Under the pieces are notes generated by a model that did not search any database, was not told the DNA's origin, and saw only the letters and a program-made list of their open reading frames with translations. This document shows positions 45,818-56,917 of a stretch of DNA of 64,000 bases, piece by piece. Position 1 is the first letter of the stretch; each line of letters starts with the position of its first letter. The translations under genes and the position numbers were made by a program. The stretch is from Bifiguratus adelaidae (taxonomy: Eukaryota; Mucoromycota; Endogonomycetes; Endogonales), in assembly GCA_002261195.1 (NCBI GenBank), contig MVBO01000019.1, positions 62,001 through 126,000 of the forward strand. The letters run 5' to 3'.

Positions 45818-46512
45818 TCATGGCTCTTGATGGCCTTTAACGGACCAAAACTGGATCCAGGCACCAAAACGCAACGGCAGCTCCCTCATGACATCTTCCA
45901 GTCAACCTTTGGTATAAGGACGCAAACGAGTTAACGCATAGAACGTTGATGCCAAAGATGCTTTTTGACGAAGTAGCCGCAACAGAAGCCTACCATCCCA
46001 CCAAATCCGATAGAGTCCATATCCAATGCACCACTCTTCTCTACGGGCTGAGGATCCACACGAATTGGGTTCGGCCTTGGTGCTACCAAACCATGAAGAC
46101 AACTTTGGGCTGTTGCGCCGGTGGAGGAGGTGCGGCATCCGCCAAAGGCCACCAAGACCGACTGGCTTCATCTGGATGCGACCATTAGCCAGCATTAGCC
46201 ATCTTTTTGGGACAAATTACTGATGTTGACCGTGCCTACCTGAAGCGCAAAATACGCTTCCGTAACTCCATTTGAACGCCGTATAGGCTGTAGTACATAG
46301 AGCCAAGCCAGGTCCTACCCGAGTTACAGGATACGTTGGATCTTCTAGCGCTTTGACCTTAATAAATTGAAGTTAAGCCATGATCGTCGTAGCTTACGCA
46401 ATGGATCTTTCCGTGCAAGTCTGACTGCCGATCTCTGTAGACTGGCATTCCGTAATACGCGATCAAATAGCCTTCGACTCAGCCCGCCTGCTGTTCGAAT
46501 CACTGTCGCCAT
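45818..46512 (-). CDS. FUN14-domain mitochondrial membrane protein (3' end uncertain)
   Basis: ATG 46512 starts MATVIRTAGGLSRRLFDRVL, a basic mitochondrial presequence, then after a 53-nt intron RVGPGLALCTTAYTAF. Further exons give DAAPPPPAQQPKVV and the diagnostic FUN14 block SIGFGGMVGFCCGYFVKK. Downstream RFGAWIQFWSVKGHQEP can follow through a short intron ending near 45885, which would set the stop at 45818; that donor is weak, so the C-terminus is provisional. FUN14/FUNDC proteins sit in the mitochondrial outer membrane and act in mitophagy or ER contact in animals; the fungal role is less clear. Confidence 0.68.
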
Positions 46513-46657
46513 GCTTGTGTCGTAACTAGGAGGACATGAACACTCGGAGTAGAGAAGATGACCCCATTGATCCAAGCCTGTATTTCGATGTTCCGGATTT
46601 GTTGTTATGCACGGTTGCCTTTTCGCACCATTGTTTGGTACGGCACGTGTAAGCGCC

Positions 46658-47916
46658 TCATTGCTGCTTTTCATTCTGGCAACGAGTACATGTACAGTCT
46701 ATCCCATAGCGATCCCAAAGTAAGCTGCGTCTATGTTCCCCAACGGATTCATCGAGATACGTGATAAACACCTGTTCGCCAGCTTCAATCGGTGATTTGG
46801 TGATCACAGAGGCGACATTGGTTCCTTCCGGCCAGTCAACGTAGGCATTATTCGTTGGTTCGCAGGCATGATTGAACATGGATAGCAGGAGGTACAGCGA
46901 AGTGCAAGGCGATTCATGCCTCAAACGATCGCTCTCAGGCGACGTTTGCAAGGACCTTGAAATGGCGAACGAGTTGAGATTGAGCATGGTCGTCATTTGG
47001 TTGTACCATTCCTGGGTCACTAGTAGAGAAAGGAGGTAGGTTATGGACAGTATAGCAAGAGATTAGGTAAGCCGACTTCTATCAAAAAGGATATCTCCCG
47101 ATTCAGGCAATCCGAGTGCTTTTCGAACCAGCTTGAGATTCTCTTGCCATACTTGCAGTGCTCCCATGTGGCTATTGTAGTCGATATTGGCGTGCGCAAG
47201 ATCGTTGACCCATGCAAGCGACTTGTCAAACGTCCCCGTCCTGGCATGGTCAATCAAGGCAGACGCCAAAATTTTGCAGATCAGAATGGGGTATAGGCTC
47301 TTTTGTTCCCGAAAGCGCTTGACAAACGATGAATAGTCCTGATGCTGAGCGAGTAGCTACATAACGAGTTTGTTTCGATGAGAAGGTCTTGAGGGTGTGA
47401 GGAGAAAAAAAGTGCTTGCCTGGTTAAACTGACTCCATGCACTATCACGACATTCTGTCGAGCAAAATTGCTCCGAATGGCCCTATGATGATAAGGCAGG
47501 GTGGATGAGATTGTTTTGATAGAATTACGCTTACTCCTTTAAACTTTGTCTGTAGCTTAGGTTGACTATCGGGAATATACTTGGCGCACATTTGGCAATT
47601 GTTCTACCCTTGTCTGTGAGCCCAAGTATTCTGCTTCAACTGCCGACCATACCTGCTCATACCCATCCTTGGCAATACTGACAAACGGTCGCTCTTTAAG
47701 TATAGTCTCTCCAGCTTTCAGGGACCTGGCTGCATATACACCACGACCATAGTGTGGAGTCTGACGTACGACGATCGCAAGAGCGCCTCCTTCCTCCGTA
47801 AGCACAGTAGGTCGCGTGACACTGGCTTGAGAAATGCATCGGGCACCAAAGTAGCCGAAATATGGCCTCACAGCTACGAGGTGTCTGCAAGCAACTCTAT
47901 TCAACCACATCTGCAT
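46658..47916 (-). CDS. SET-domain protein with MYND-like zinc motif (SMYD/Set5-like)
   Basis: ATG 47916. The first SET segment GRGVYAARSLKAGETILKE precedes an inserted zinc module: NNCQMCAKYIP, then FCSTECRDSAW after a splice. After the intron at 47357–47419 (starting GCAAGC, so GC–AG) come LLAQHQDYSSFV and helical linkers. The SET core follows with SMFNHACEPTNNAYV and VFITYLDESV, then the post-SET cluster DCTCTRCQNEKQQ. SMYD and Set5 enzymes methylate histone or non-histone lysines with SAM. The first ~35 residues lack Asp and Glu and are rich in Arg, resembling a mitochondrial signal. Confidence 0.82.
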
Positions 47917-48198
47917 GATCGATTAGTCCATTTCCCGCGCAATCAAAATAAAGAGAAGGAAACAACGCAAAAAATTGTGTTTATCACCCAAGTGACAGTT
48001 TGAGGTAAAAAGTTAAAGTCATAGTCTAGTGATGCTCTCCAATACATGGTCGTCCATGTCTCTTTTACTGTCCTGTTGATTGCATAAGCGCCGCACTCCT
48101 AAGCCAAACACGTTACCAAATTTGGGCTGCGAGTTTTGCAAATCATTCCGACAAGAGGCTGATAACTAGTTGCTCTCTTCCTACCAAACGAGTACATT

Positions 48199-49615
48199 AT
48201 GGGTAATTCGGAGGAATGGCTGGAGACGGTGCGGAAATGCCAGTATTTACCAGAGGCAGATATCAAGAAACTATGCGAGATGGTGAGTAATGGGCCATGT
48301 TGGACGGATCGTGCGGACCGTTGTGTTACGGACCGACCAAGGAAGGTCATGGGCGGCGCGCAGTTCATGGCGTCCATGGCGTCCTGTCCGGTATCTACAT
48401 GTGCAACGCATACACTGACTGACATGTGCTCTTTCAATGTAGGTCAAAGAGTTGCTAATGGAAGAATCTAATGTTCAACCTGTCAACTCACCTGTCACGG
48501 TATGCGGGGACATACATGGACAGTTTTACGATCTTCTCGGGCTATTTAAAGTTGGTGGGGAGTGTCCGGATACAAATTACATTTTCATGGTATGTCGGAG
48601 GCCGTTCCACGCAGCTAATCGGGCTACCGATATCTGACAATGAACCTTTTGGGTGGCAATAGGGAGATTTCGTTGATCGAGGTTATTTTAGTTTGGAAAC
48701 GTTCACTCTATTGATGGTACTTAAAGCAAGGTGAGCGTAGTATATGTCCTCATACTGCTGAGCAGCTTTTAATGTTTGAGAAACGCAGATACCCGAGTAA
48801 TATCACACTATTGCGTGGAAACCATGAAAGTCGTCAAATCACCCAGGTCTATGGATTCTATGGTATGTTTTATTGCTTTCGATTCTTCCTTCAGCGTCGT
48901 TTGAATGAGAACATCGCTAACGCTAAATGCAATGCAGATGAGTGTCAATCAAAATATGGAAATGCAAATGTATGGAAGTACTGTTGTTCCGTATTTGACT
49001 ACCTAACATTGGCTGCGGTGAGCATCGCCACTATATACTCGCCAAGTTGCATGGCACTCATATGCTTGTCTTAGATCGTCGATGGCTCCATTCTCTGTGT
49101 TCACGGCGGTCTTTCTCCCGATATTCGTACCCTTGATCAAATACGTACCATTCATCGACTACAAGAGATTCCCCATGAAGGCGCATTCTGCGATCTGATG
49201 TGGAGTGATCCAGAAGATATTGACACCTGGGCCGTCAGTCCAAGAGGTGCTGGTTGGCTCTTTGGCGGACAGGTTACAAAGGAGGTAAGGCTCGATGATG
49301 TCCGACATCAACTTGTGCTCACTGCTATTCTAGTTTAATCACGTCAATAATCTATCGCTCATTGCAAGAGCGCATCAACTCGTGCAAGAAGGCTACAAGT
49401 TTATGTTTCCGGAATGCAACCTCGTCACTGTATGGTCAGCCCCCAACTATTGCTACCGATGCGGTAACGTGGCGAGTATCATGCAAGTCAAGGAAGGCAA
49501 AGATATCGACGAATCAAGTTTTGAGATATTTAGTGCTGTGCCTGATCAAGAACGCTTCGCTCCCCAAAATCGTGGCTTCGGTGCTGGTGGCGCGGGTGGA
49601 CAATACTTTTTGTAG
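48199..49615 (+). CDS. SIT4: PP6-type Ser/Thr phosphatase catalytic subunit (Sit4/Ppe1)
   Basis: Multi-exon PPP-family phosphatase starting [20 protein letters not shown]. Metal and catalytic motifs are complete: [44 protein letters not shown] and [49 protein letters not shown] and the TNYIFM block fit PP6/Sit4 better than PP2A or PP4. The C-terminus ends QYFL, the conserved YFL carboxymethylation tail, after a Gly/Ala-rich stretch. PP6 controls G1/S, TORC1 signalling and COPII traffic with SAPS-domain partners. Confidence 0.93.
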
Positions 49616-49932
49616 AGTCAAGCAACGCGTATTGTGTCGATCGGTGATTTGTGTACTTTAGTCTCTTTTCTTTGATGATTATTTGTGGATCTCCATCTCC
49701 GAGATTCAAGCTTGTATTTTTCAACCTTTTTGCAATGCTTGTAGATTGTACCTCATTGCGGTGAGCTCATCATCCAACATGCTATCGTAAGATTTGTATT
49801 CTAGATGCGGATCGTGGAAAAAATACATTGTTATGTGAACCGGACAAATATCGTCTACCGCTTGAGCATCGGCATGCTGTCTCAGAAACTACTACTATAA
49901 AAGAGACAGCGACCTTTGTTTCAGGCGTAAAC
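49616..49932. other. Convergent 3' region between PP6 and UBC9
   Basis: About 320 nt containing both 3' UTRs. I see no gene, repeat or RNA structure that I can support. Confidence 0.5.
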
Positions 49933-50811
49933 CTATTGTGCTATATGCTCTCTCGCTTGCTGTCGCACACGAATTTCGTACGCTTTTCTGTCCTTTCTGT
50001 TAAACATGCACGTCAGTCTTTCCCAATGGCGATGATGATGGCCCAAAAATAAGACTTACTTGAAGAGCACATAGGCATCAGATTGTGCCGGGCTTTCGGG
50101 ATTAGGATTGTCCAGCAGATCCTGTATACCAAGCAAAATCTGCGCTCGCACGTTTGCTTAGCCACGGGCCATTTGACGGTAAATGCTGGCTCTTACCTGC
50201 TTGACAGTAATTGCTGGTTTCCATGCCTCCTCTTCGTTGAGAATTGACAGGCAAACCGTTCCAGACGGATATACATTGGGATGGAAGAGAGGAGGTGTAA
50301 ATTTACCTACGAAACGCGTTAGCTTACCAATGCGACACGGATGGTCATTCCGTTGCTATTACATTTGGGAGGTTTGGAGGGGAAATCTGAACTTTCACGT
50401 TAATGACCTCGATGCAAAGTAACGTACGGTTACCGACCTTCAGGGAATATCATGAGGAGCTTGTAAACGCCGTGCTCCCAGGGTGTCTGATATGGATAAA
50501 CCATAAGTCTCGTGTGACCCGTAATCTGCAACATTAATCTCCTACCTTCTCTTTACCAGGTATACCGCATTCCCACTGCATCAAGTCTAACGTGGAGTCC
50601 GCTGTCTTGACTGGTCGTGCCCAGAAGCCCTAGTATACACCTGTCAGCTTTGCCACCCTTTGCAAGTCCAAGAATCCTTTCGGCCGCGACTGACGTTGCT
50701 CCTTTCAAGTCATGGAGCAATCAACACGAGAGATCCACTTACATAAGGGTGGTCTTTACGCCACTGCTTTCGCTCCTGCTGCAACCGACCGATCGCTATT
50801 CCAGAGCTCAT
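49933..50811 (-). CDS. UBC9: SUMO-conjugating enzyme E2
   Basis: Multi-exon. [20 protein letters not shown] (ATG 50811), [28 protein letters not shown] spliced over a 62-nt intron to [35 protein letters not shown], then the catalytic Cys in [18 protein letters not shown] and KPAITVKQ. The end is [20 protein letters not shown]. These are UBC9-specific features, including the N-terminal SUMO/E1-binding helix. It transfers SUMO to ΨKxE lysines. The ATG lies 42 nt after the coactosin stop on the same strand. Confidence 0.95.
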
Positions 50812-50853
50812 GCTGCCAAACGAGAGAATATCCTTTCCCTTTAATTCACGTCA

Positions 50854-51734
50854 TCAATTTTTAGAAGACATTATTAAGGTTGTCATGCTCTCTCTAATAC
50901 GTGCTTGTTTGACTGGCATGCATGCATTGAGCTTGTGAATGGTTCATAATATGACTTACCGATCGTAGTTTGCTCCACCTGCTTTCCGCAGTCTAGTCAT
51001 AATATCTTGCTCATCAAGATCAAATTTGTGGGATGCGGGAACTTCAATGTGATAGTTCCGAATCACAGCCTTGACATCCGCAATTTGTATCTAGTCATGA
51101 TATAAGTCAACACAGAGGTCTCAACCAGATTCAAGACACATACACTGAGCTTAGCTTTACGCATGATGCCCACATTCTCACCACACCATGACACCAAGAC
51201 GAATTTGATGCGCTGACTGTATTCGTCATTGGACATATTCAATCTACATGGCTTGCCATCAGATTGTTGTGATAAAATCGTGGTCTGTCAATGCCTTACC
51301 GAAGATAACCCCATCCAGCAACGTTATCCTTTAATTGAGCAACAAACTCCTCCAAGCCTCCGGTTCCCGAGCCTGCCAGCTTCAACCTGTCGGGTTTGCC
51401 ATCCGCAAAGTCGAAGAACACCCTGCAGGACGACGTTCGTGTCAGCAATGTTGGAAAATTTTAGGCTCTGGTCACCAGACGTGCTCCGAGATGGGTTTCA
51501 AGCCAGTAAATGAACCTGTAAGGACTCACCAATTCACATCCGTCTTGTCTGCGAGGTTCATAAAAGTATCAGGCACGCGCTTCAGGGACAGATGTGTCAT
51601 CAAGACTGGTTAACTCACCATCTCTGACTTCCTCGTAGGCTTCATTGATAGCCGGATCCTAAAGACATTATTACCATTACTTTTGCGTACAGCGCTCCAA
51701 TTGTCGTCCTACTTACAGCTGCAATGCCTGCCAT
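50854..51734 (-). CDS. Coactosin-like ADF-H actin-binding protein
   Basis: Multi-exon. ATG 51734 MAGIAA, then DPAINEAYEEVRD, a 19-nt exon giving DKTDVNW, VFFDFADGKPDRLKL, GLEEFVAQLKDNVAGWGYLR, KFVLVSWCGENVGIMRKAK, ADVKAVIRNYHIEVPASHK and LRKAGGANYDR. The VRDDxxxxNW start, the SWCGENVGxxRKAK strand–turn and the KAGGANYD end identify a coactosin ADF-H fold. It binds F-actin and counteracts capping. The final short exon (RESMTTLIMSSKN) is the least certain part. Confidence 0.9.
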
Positions 51735-51866
51735 GACGCCCGCAAGTCGAAGAAGAGCTGCAGGAAATACTTGTTTCTATAAAAGGAAGCTTAGTCACGT
51801 GGCTCAACTTTTTCTTCTTGAACGCGAAGCAAAGGACGACGATAAGCTTGTCTTGGAGACAACTCA

Positions 51867-53295
51867 TGCGGAGGTATTACACCGGCGATGAAGCCGGACT
51901 GGTCAAGGGTAGGTGTTGATTGTGGATTGGATGTTGATTGCTGACATTGGTCGTAGTGGTGGCTTTCCCTCCACCAGCAAAAGCCACTAAAAAGCCCAAA
52001 GTCGCCGAGGACGGGAATACTGAGCAAGTAGAGCCAACCACAAACGTGAAAACCATCGCAGGCAAAGTAGACAAGACTGAAGGGATAGTTCGAATGGCAT
52101 GGTCGGCCGAGCATGGCAAAAAGCTCGTAAGTGCGGAGAATTGAGAATGATGCGGTTAACGAATATGACATCCCAGATTGTAGTCGCAAGGAAGTCGGGC
52201 AAGGTCGACTTTTTGGATGTTAAAGATGAACAAATTGTAAGACAATGGCGTGATGAGAATATCAAAGGTGGATCCTCGCCAAAAGATCCCACATTTGTAG
52301 GCTTATACGCAGATCAAACGTAAGCAACAAGGGCACGGGCATCGATGAGGGGACTCATGCTGAACCATAGGACGCTCGTCACATCCACCTCCAATGGCCA
52401 CACCACATACACCAACTTAGAAACCAATACATCCAACACTTTATCCGTACCCATGAAACCGATCCCCACTGCTCCCAAAGAGTTTTCTACCCTATGTCGA
52501 TCAAAGGTATCAAAAGCATATCCCAACATTTTCGCGATCGGAGGAAAGGAATACGATTTGAATATTTTCGACATGTCACTCCATACTTCTTCAGAATCCG
52601 CCAGCACGAACGGCTCAACGAACGGTACAAAAAAGGCAATGGCTGGGCGAATATTTGAGGCCAAGAATGTCAAAAACGATTGGCTAGATCTTCGAGTTCC
52701 GATATGGATCACTGATCTCGCTTTCCTCAACGCGCCAGCTACTCGCGTCGTCACTTGCACCGGTCATTCTCAAGTCCGATTGTACGATACAAAAGCAGCC
52801 AAAAGACCGGTCAGGGACTTTTTGATTGGAGAAGAAAAGAAACGGATCGCCTTGACACACTTGTGCATTGGCCGCTCGGAGCATGAAGTCATTGTGACCA
52901 ACAATGTGTGCGATGTCATGGCCATTGATTTGCGTAACGGCAAAACAACGGCTCAATGGAAAGGCCCGACCGGTTCGGTGACGGACTTGATCATGTGGCC
53001 TGGAGCTGACGTGGAAAAGGACGAAGAGACGCTATATGCTGTACCTCATGCCTCTCATGAGCTTTGCACCATATCCAATGACCGCTTTTTGCGCGTCCAC
53101 GAAACAGAAACGCAGTTTCGTCGCGTGGTTCAAAAAGCGTATCTCAAGCAGAAATTAAGCTGCGTCCTGGTAGAGGAGCTAGAGGATCCAATAGCTCAAA
53201 GCCAAGAGGATGAAGATTCAGACAAGGAAAAGGAACTTTGGGAGGGCATGGCCACAGTTGGAAGTGCAGACAAGAAGCGGAAAAAGCGAAAATAA
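51867..53295 (+). CDS. NSA1: 60S ribosome biogenesis WD-repeat protein Nsa1/WDR74
   Basis: Four exons starting MRRYYTGDEAGLVK at 51867. WD-type blades: IVVARKSGKVDFLDVKD, YADQT joined to TLVTSTSNGHTTY, IFAIGGKEYDLNIFD, FLNAPATRVVTCTGHSQVRL, EVIVTNNVCDVMAIDLRNG and HELCTISNDRFLRVHE. The tail is Lys/Arg-rich (ADKKRKKRK), as in Nsa1. Nsa1 works with Rix7/Mak16/Rpf1 in early nucleolar pre-60S particles. It is divergent from coactosin with a 132-nt shared upstream region. Confidence 0.93.
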
Positions 53296-53368
53296 ACTAG
53301 ACGATCAGAGCACTATTGTAGACCTTTGTCGAGTCGAAGAATTAATGTACAATGAGCCAAGAGCCATC

Positions 53369-56165
53369 CTATAGACCTTGCGGCGCTATTCCACCCAATG
53401 GATCGCCTCCATTGGCGGCCGCGAATTCATTGAGTTGAGGGCTCATGATAAATTCATGATCATGACGACACTCCTCCCATAAGCTGAGCTTGTATAGCGT
53501 AGCGAGCACAAGTAGGTGGAGCAGAAGAGAGTAGCCCACAAAGATGAGCCGTGACCACTTGCTGGCAAACATCAGCTTGGTGAGTCCAAGCGTGAACTTG
53601 TCAGCTGGATTCATGGAATTGTAACGCCTTGATTCTTCTCGGCGATGGAATTCGGTAAAAGGATTCATGCTTTCCTCGTACATTTTCGAATACTTGTCTG
53701 CCGGGTCATCTGACACACCCCGACGCGAGGTGGACGCCAAGGTTCCCATGGGTATCGACGATGACGTCGCTGCGGTTTCCGATCGATACGGGCTTGCTGC
53801 AACATCGTTGGAATCCAAGTAATTGGACCGTGGAGAATGTTCCTTTTGCTCGCGATAAACGTGAACAAACTTTAGCCGCTCATACAATTTGAGATTGTCC
53901 TTGCGAAGCGTGTCTACCTCGCCTCGTAGATCTTGGATGGTGTCTAACTTTTGCCGCAGCTCCTCTTCAAGTTCCGCATTCCTCTGTCTGAAACGGTCTC
54001 GCTGGCCAGTGATTATAGGCAAGATACTCTTGTCATCTGACGAAGGTCCCCGGACACTTTCTATGCTCGGCCGCGCACTTGCAGTGTCTGCGGGAAGAGG
54101 TAATAGCGAGCCATTTGGTGACGCTTGTGCATTGTTGTATGATGTGTTAAGGCGGCCTAGGTCCTCTTCCAGCCGTAGTATCAGTGCCTCCTGTGTAGTG
54201 TTCTTCTCTTCAATCATTTGAAGTGCTTTCTGTGTGCGCTGGAGCTCCTCTTGCAGCTCCATCTTTGTAACATTCAATTCTGTCACCTGCGATTGCAGTT
54301 TCTTGTTCTTTTCCATTGCAAGGACTTCCAAAGTCTCTTTGCCCACGCCTGAGGCTCCATTGGCAGACGATCCCAGCACTCCTTCAGCATCAAAGTCCAC
54401 TTCGTCGTCATCTCCAGTGGAGAATTCCACATACTGATCAGGTACTGTCAGACCGGATCCCTTCCTTTCACATTACTACCAACCTTCATAATCTCGAGTT
54501 CACGCTTGATGAGATAGTAATCGTCAAATTCCTTTAATTTTGTCTTGGTCTTGTTCAACTCATCCACCTGGACACTGTCAGCACTATGCCAATACGCGTC
54601 TATATGTTGCTTGCCTTGACCGCATGCTCTTTGCGCAATTCACTAAGCTGCTTGGTGAGACGAGCCTCAGTCGACTGGACAAGATTTTTATAGGTTTGGA
54701 CGTCGGCCATGAGCTTATTGATCTCATTCTAACGATGAGCCGGCGAAAAGGTGAGTTAGTACGCAACCATGTCAGCCGGTCATGTACCTGCGAGATTTTG
54801 TCGGAATCACTTGTTACATTGCTTAAAGTGTCGGTAAGTACCGGAAGGGCAAGACATCATGCATCCAGGACGTTACCTGTTCGCATTGCCTTCATTAAGT
54901 TTAGTTATCTCCGCCTTGAGCTTTTCCTACAAGCAAACATTTAGCAGTGTTCAATCACCTACTGCAAATGGCAACCTACATTCTTCCTTTCCAGCTCGGC
55001 TGTCTTGGCGTTCGCTCGCTCTAGATCCATTAACACAATATCCAGCTCAGCTAGCTTCGCGCCAACTTCCTCATCTGTTTGAAGTCATTAAGACGAGACT
55101 TCACGTCACTCCGGCAATGTACACTCACCATACTTTTGTGAGTGATCAATTAGTTTTGCTTGTGTACTATCGTGCGTTTGCCGCAATAGAGTAAGTTCAT
55201 CGCGAGCTTGATTAAGCTGTCTGTTGAGATCATGCTCCCTAAAATCCTTCTGATCAGCAAATTGCGACAAGCCGAAATGACCAATTTTATACCGTTCTTT
55301 ATATTGGCGAATCTTTTCGTCCATGAGCGTTTTCATCGCCGCTTCATTTTCTGCAACTTTTTCGGTGATAATGTCCTGTGACTAGCCCAGCACAACGAAT
55401 TAACGACGCGCAGCTTGCTAATCTTTAGACTAACCTTGCTTTCCAGCTTCGATAGCTTCTCTTGTAGCTTAGATACGGCTGCAGTATCGTCACTGGATTT
55501 CGCCAACTGCTCATTAGCCATTGCCAACTCCCGCTGAAGAGTTTCATTTTCCTCTTGTAGTCGGGGATAATCTGCCACTTTTATGGTTTGGTCCTAAAAG
55601 ACCGCAAATAAGGATCGCTTTCCATGTGGCCTCACTTCGCATACTCACCACCGCGGCCTCAAAGACAGGCGCAGGATCAGGCGCCTCTGCTAAAGTCTTG
55701 TAAACGCCAAGAAATGCATTCTCTGCGAGCTTCGTCCGCTTAGTGATGGCGTCAATCTCACTTTGATAAGCTAAAGGCAAATTGAAATGGTTCAAAGACT
55801 ATTTTAGCGGCTCACGTTCCCTCTCAGCGTACCTTTTAAAAGACTCTTGAATTGTTCGAGCTTTTCCTCATCAGTGAGCTTTCTAAACTCTGTGCACTTT
55901 TCTCAGTAAAGACAGACAATACCATTGCATGCGTGTCGATGCCAACCTCTTGTCTGCTCGGCTAACTTCTTGCGGGATACTAACGAGTCCTTTTGGTTCT
56001 CAACGATTTCCAACCCTTTCTCGTCAAGTTCTTTCTGCAAAGCCGGTAGATTGACTCCTGTGGACAAGGCTTAGTCCGTGCAGTTCTACGGATTGCTCTG
56101 TTGGCCAATGTACCTTTCCAGAACCCGAGGACAGCAGTGAATGGCTCCTCTGCAGTATCCACCAT
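53369..56165 (-). CDS. COY1: Golgi golgin CASP / Coy1
   Basis: ATG 56165 starts [17 protein letters not shown], joined to [19 protein letters not shown] and [10 protein letters not shown], the conserved CASP N-terminus. Several short exons of coiled coil run to 54.4 kb. The last exon holds the CASP C-terminal domain ([18 protein letters not shown]), the block [20 protein letters not shown], and a single tail anchor near the end ([19 protein letters not shown]) preceded by [16 protein letters not shown] tethers vesicles within the Golgi and is anchored by its C-terminus. It is convergent with NSA1 (73 nt). Confidence 0.93.
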
Positions 56166-56917
56166 ATTGACAACGTGTTCTTCCAATTCAGGAAATGGGC
56201 GAAAATGGAACGTTTCAGAGCAGTGAAGCGCAGTGCGACATGAAGATATGCGTTGTGAAGCGTTCAATTGCGCGTTGGAATGCTGGTAACGTGTTGACAG
56301 AGTGCGTTTGATGGCTTGGCATTGATGCATAGACGCTCGATGAGCTACATTTTTGCAGAGTGGCAGATATCATGGGCGGATCATCACGTCTAAGGTGTAT
56401 AGTCCATTGCGGCATATGATGAAGAATCTTTATTAGGTGAAACGTTGCAAAATGGGTTATATGTGTATCAGCTAAAGCCATATAAGCAGTAGGACTAAGG
56501 AATCGGTTGCGATAAGATGACATGGCCGTATTGACAAGGCGTCACACGTGCTCTCACCCTTTTCTTCGATGCAGTGAATGAATTGAGCGAATAACGTCCA
56601 TTTCCATATCATGACTTAATATTGCTCTCCATCCACATTTGTGTACAGAGACTCCTGGTCCATGCCTCTATGCTCGAGTCACTCTCTCCACGACGGGTTG
56701 GCAACCCTCGATCGCTTTCAACCCTAACCCATGTATCCCAAAAAGGAAAGTGTCGCTATAGTTGACCATCTTGTGTCATTAGCAGACGGCTTTGCCTCCT
56801 GCTCCCGGTCAATGCCGAGCTTCCGATAAGGCCTCGAATCACATTGTGCATTATTTTTACACCGCCTTGGGCTCTATATTAACCCGCGACAAGTGATGGG
56901 ATATGATTTCATCCAGA
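56166..56917. other. Divergent promoter region between COY1 and SKN7
   Basis: About 750 nt with no supported gene. It contains a telobox-like AACCCTAACCC at 56720–56730 and a TATATTAA-like sequence about 45 nt before the SKN7 ATG. Minus-strand open frames here lack homology. Confidence 0.5.
56720..56730. promoter_or_regulatory. Telobox-like AACCCTAACCC
   Basis: Nearly two tandem CCCTAA units in the COY1/SKN7 promoter. Fungal Tbf1/Teb1-type Myb factors bind CCCTAA boxes in promoters. Functional use here is speculative. Confidence 0.3.

Noticed and set aside
46345-46674. Longer FUN14 start at 46674
   Set aside because: The upstream part overlaps the SET protein C-terminus in another frame; ATG 46512 gives a clean presequence.
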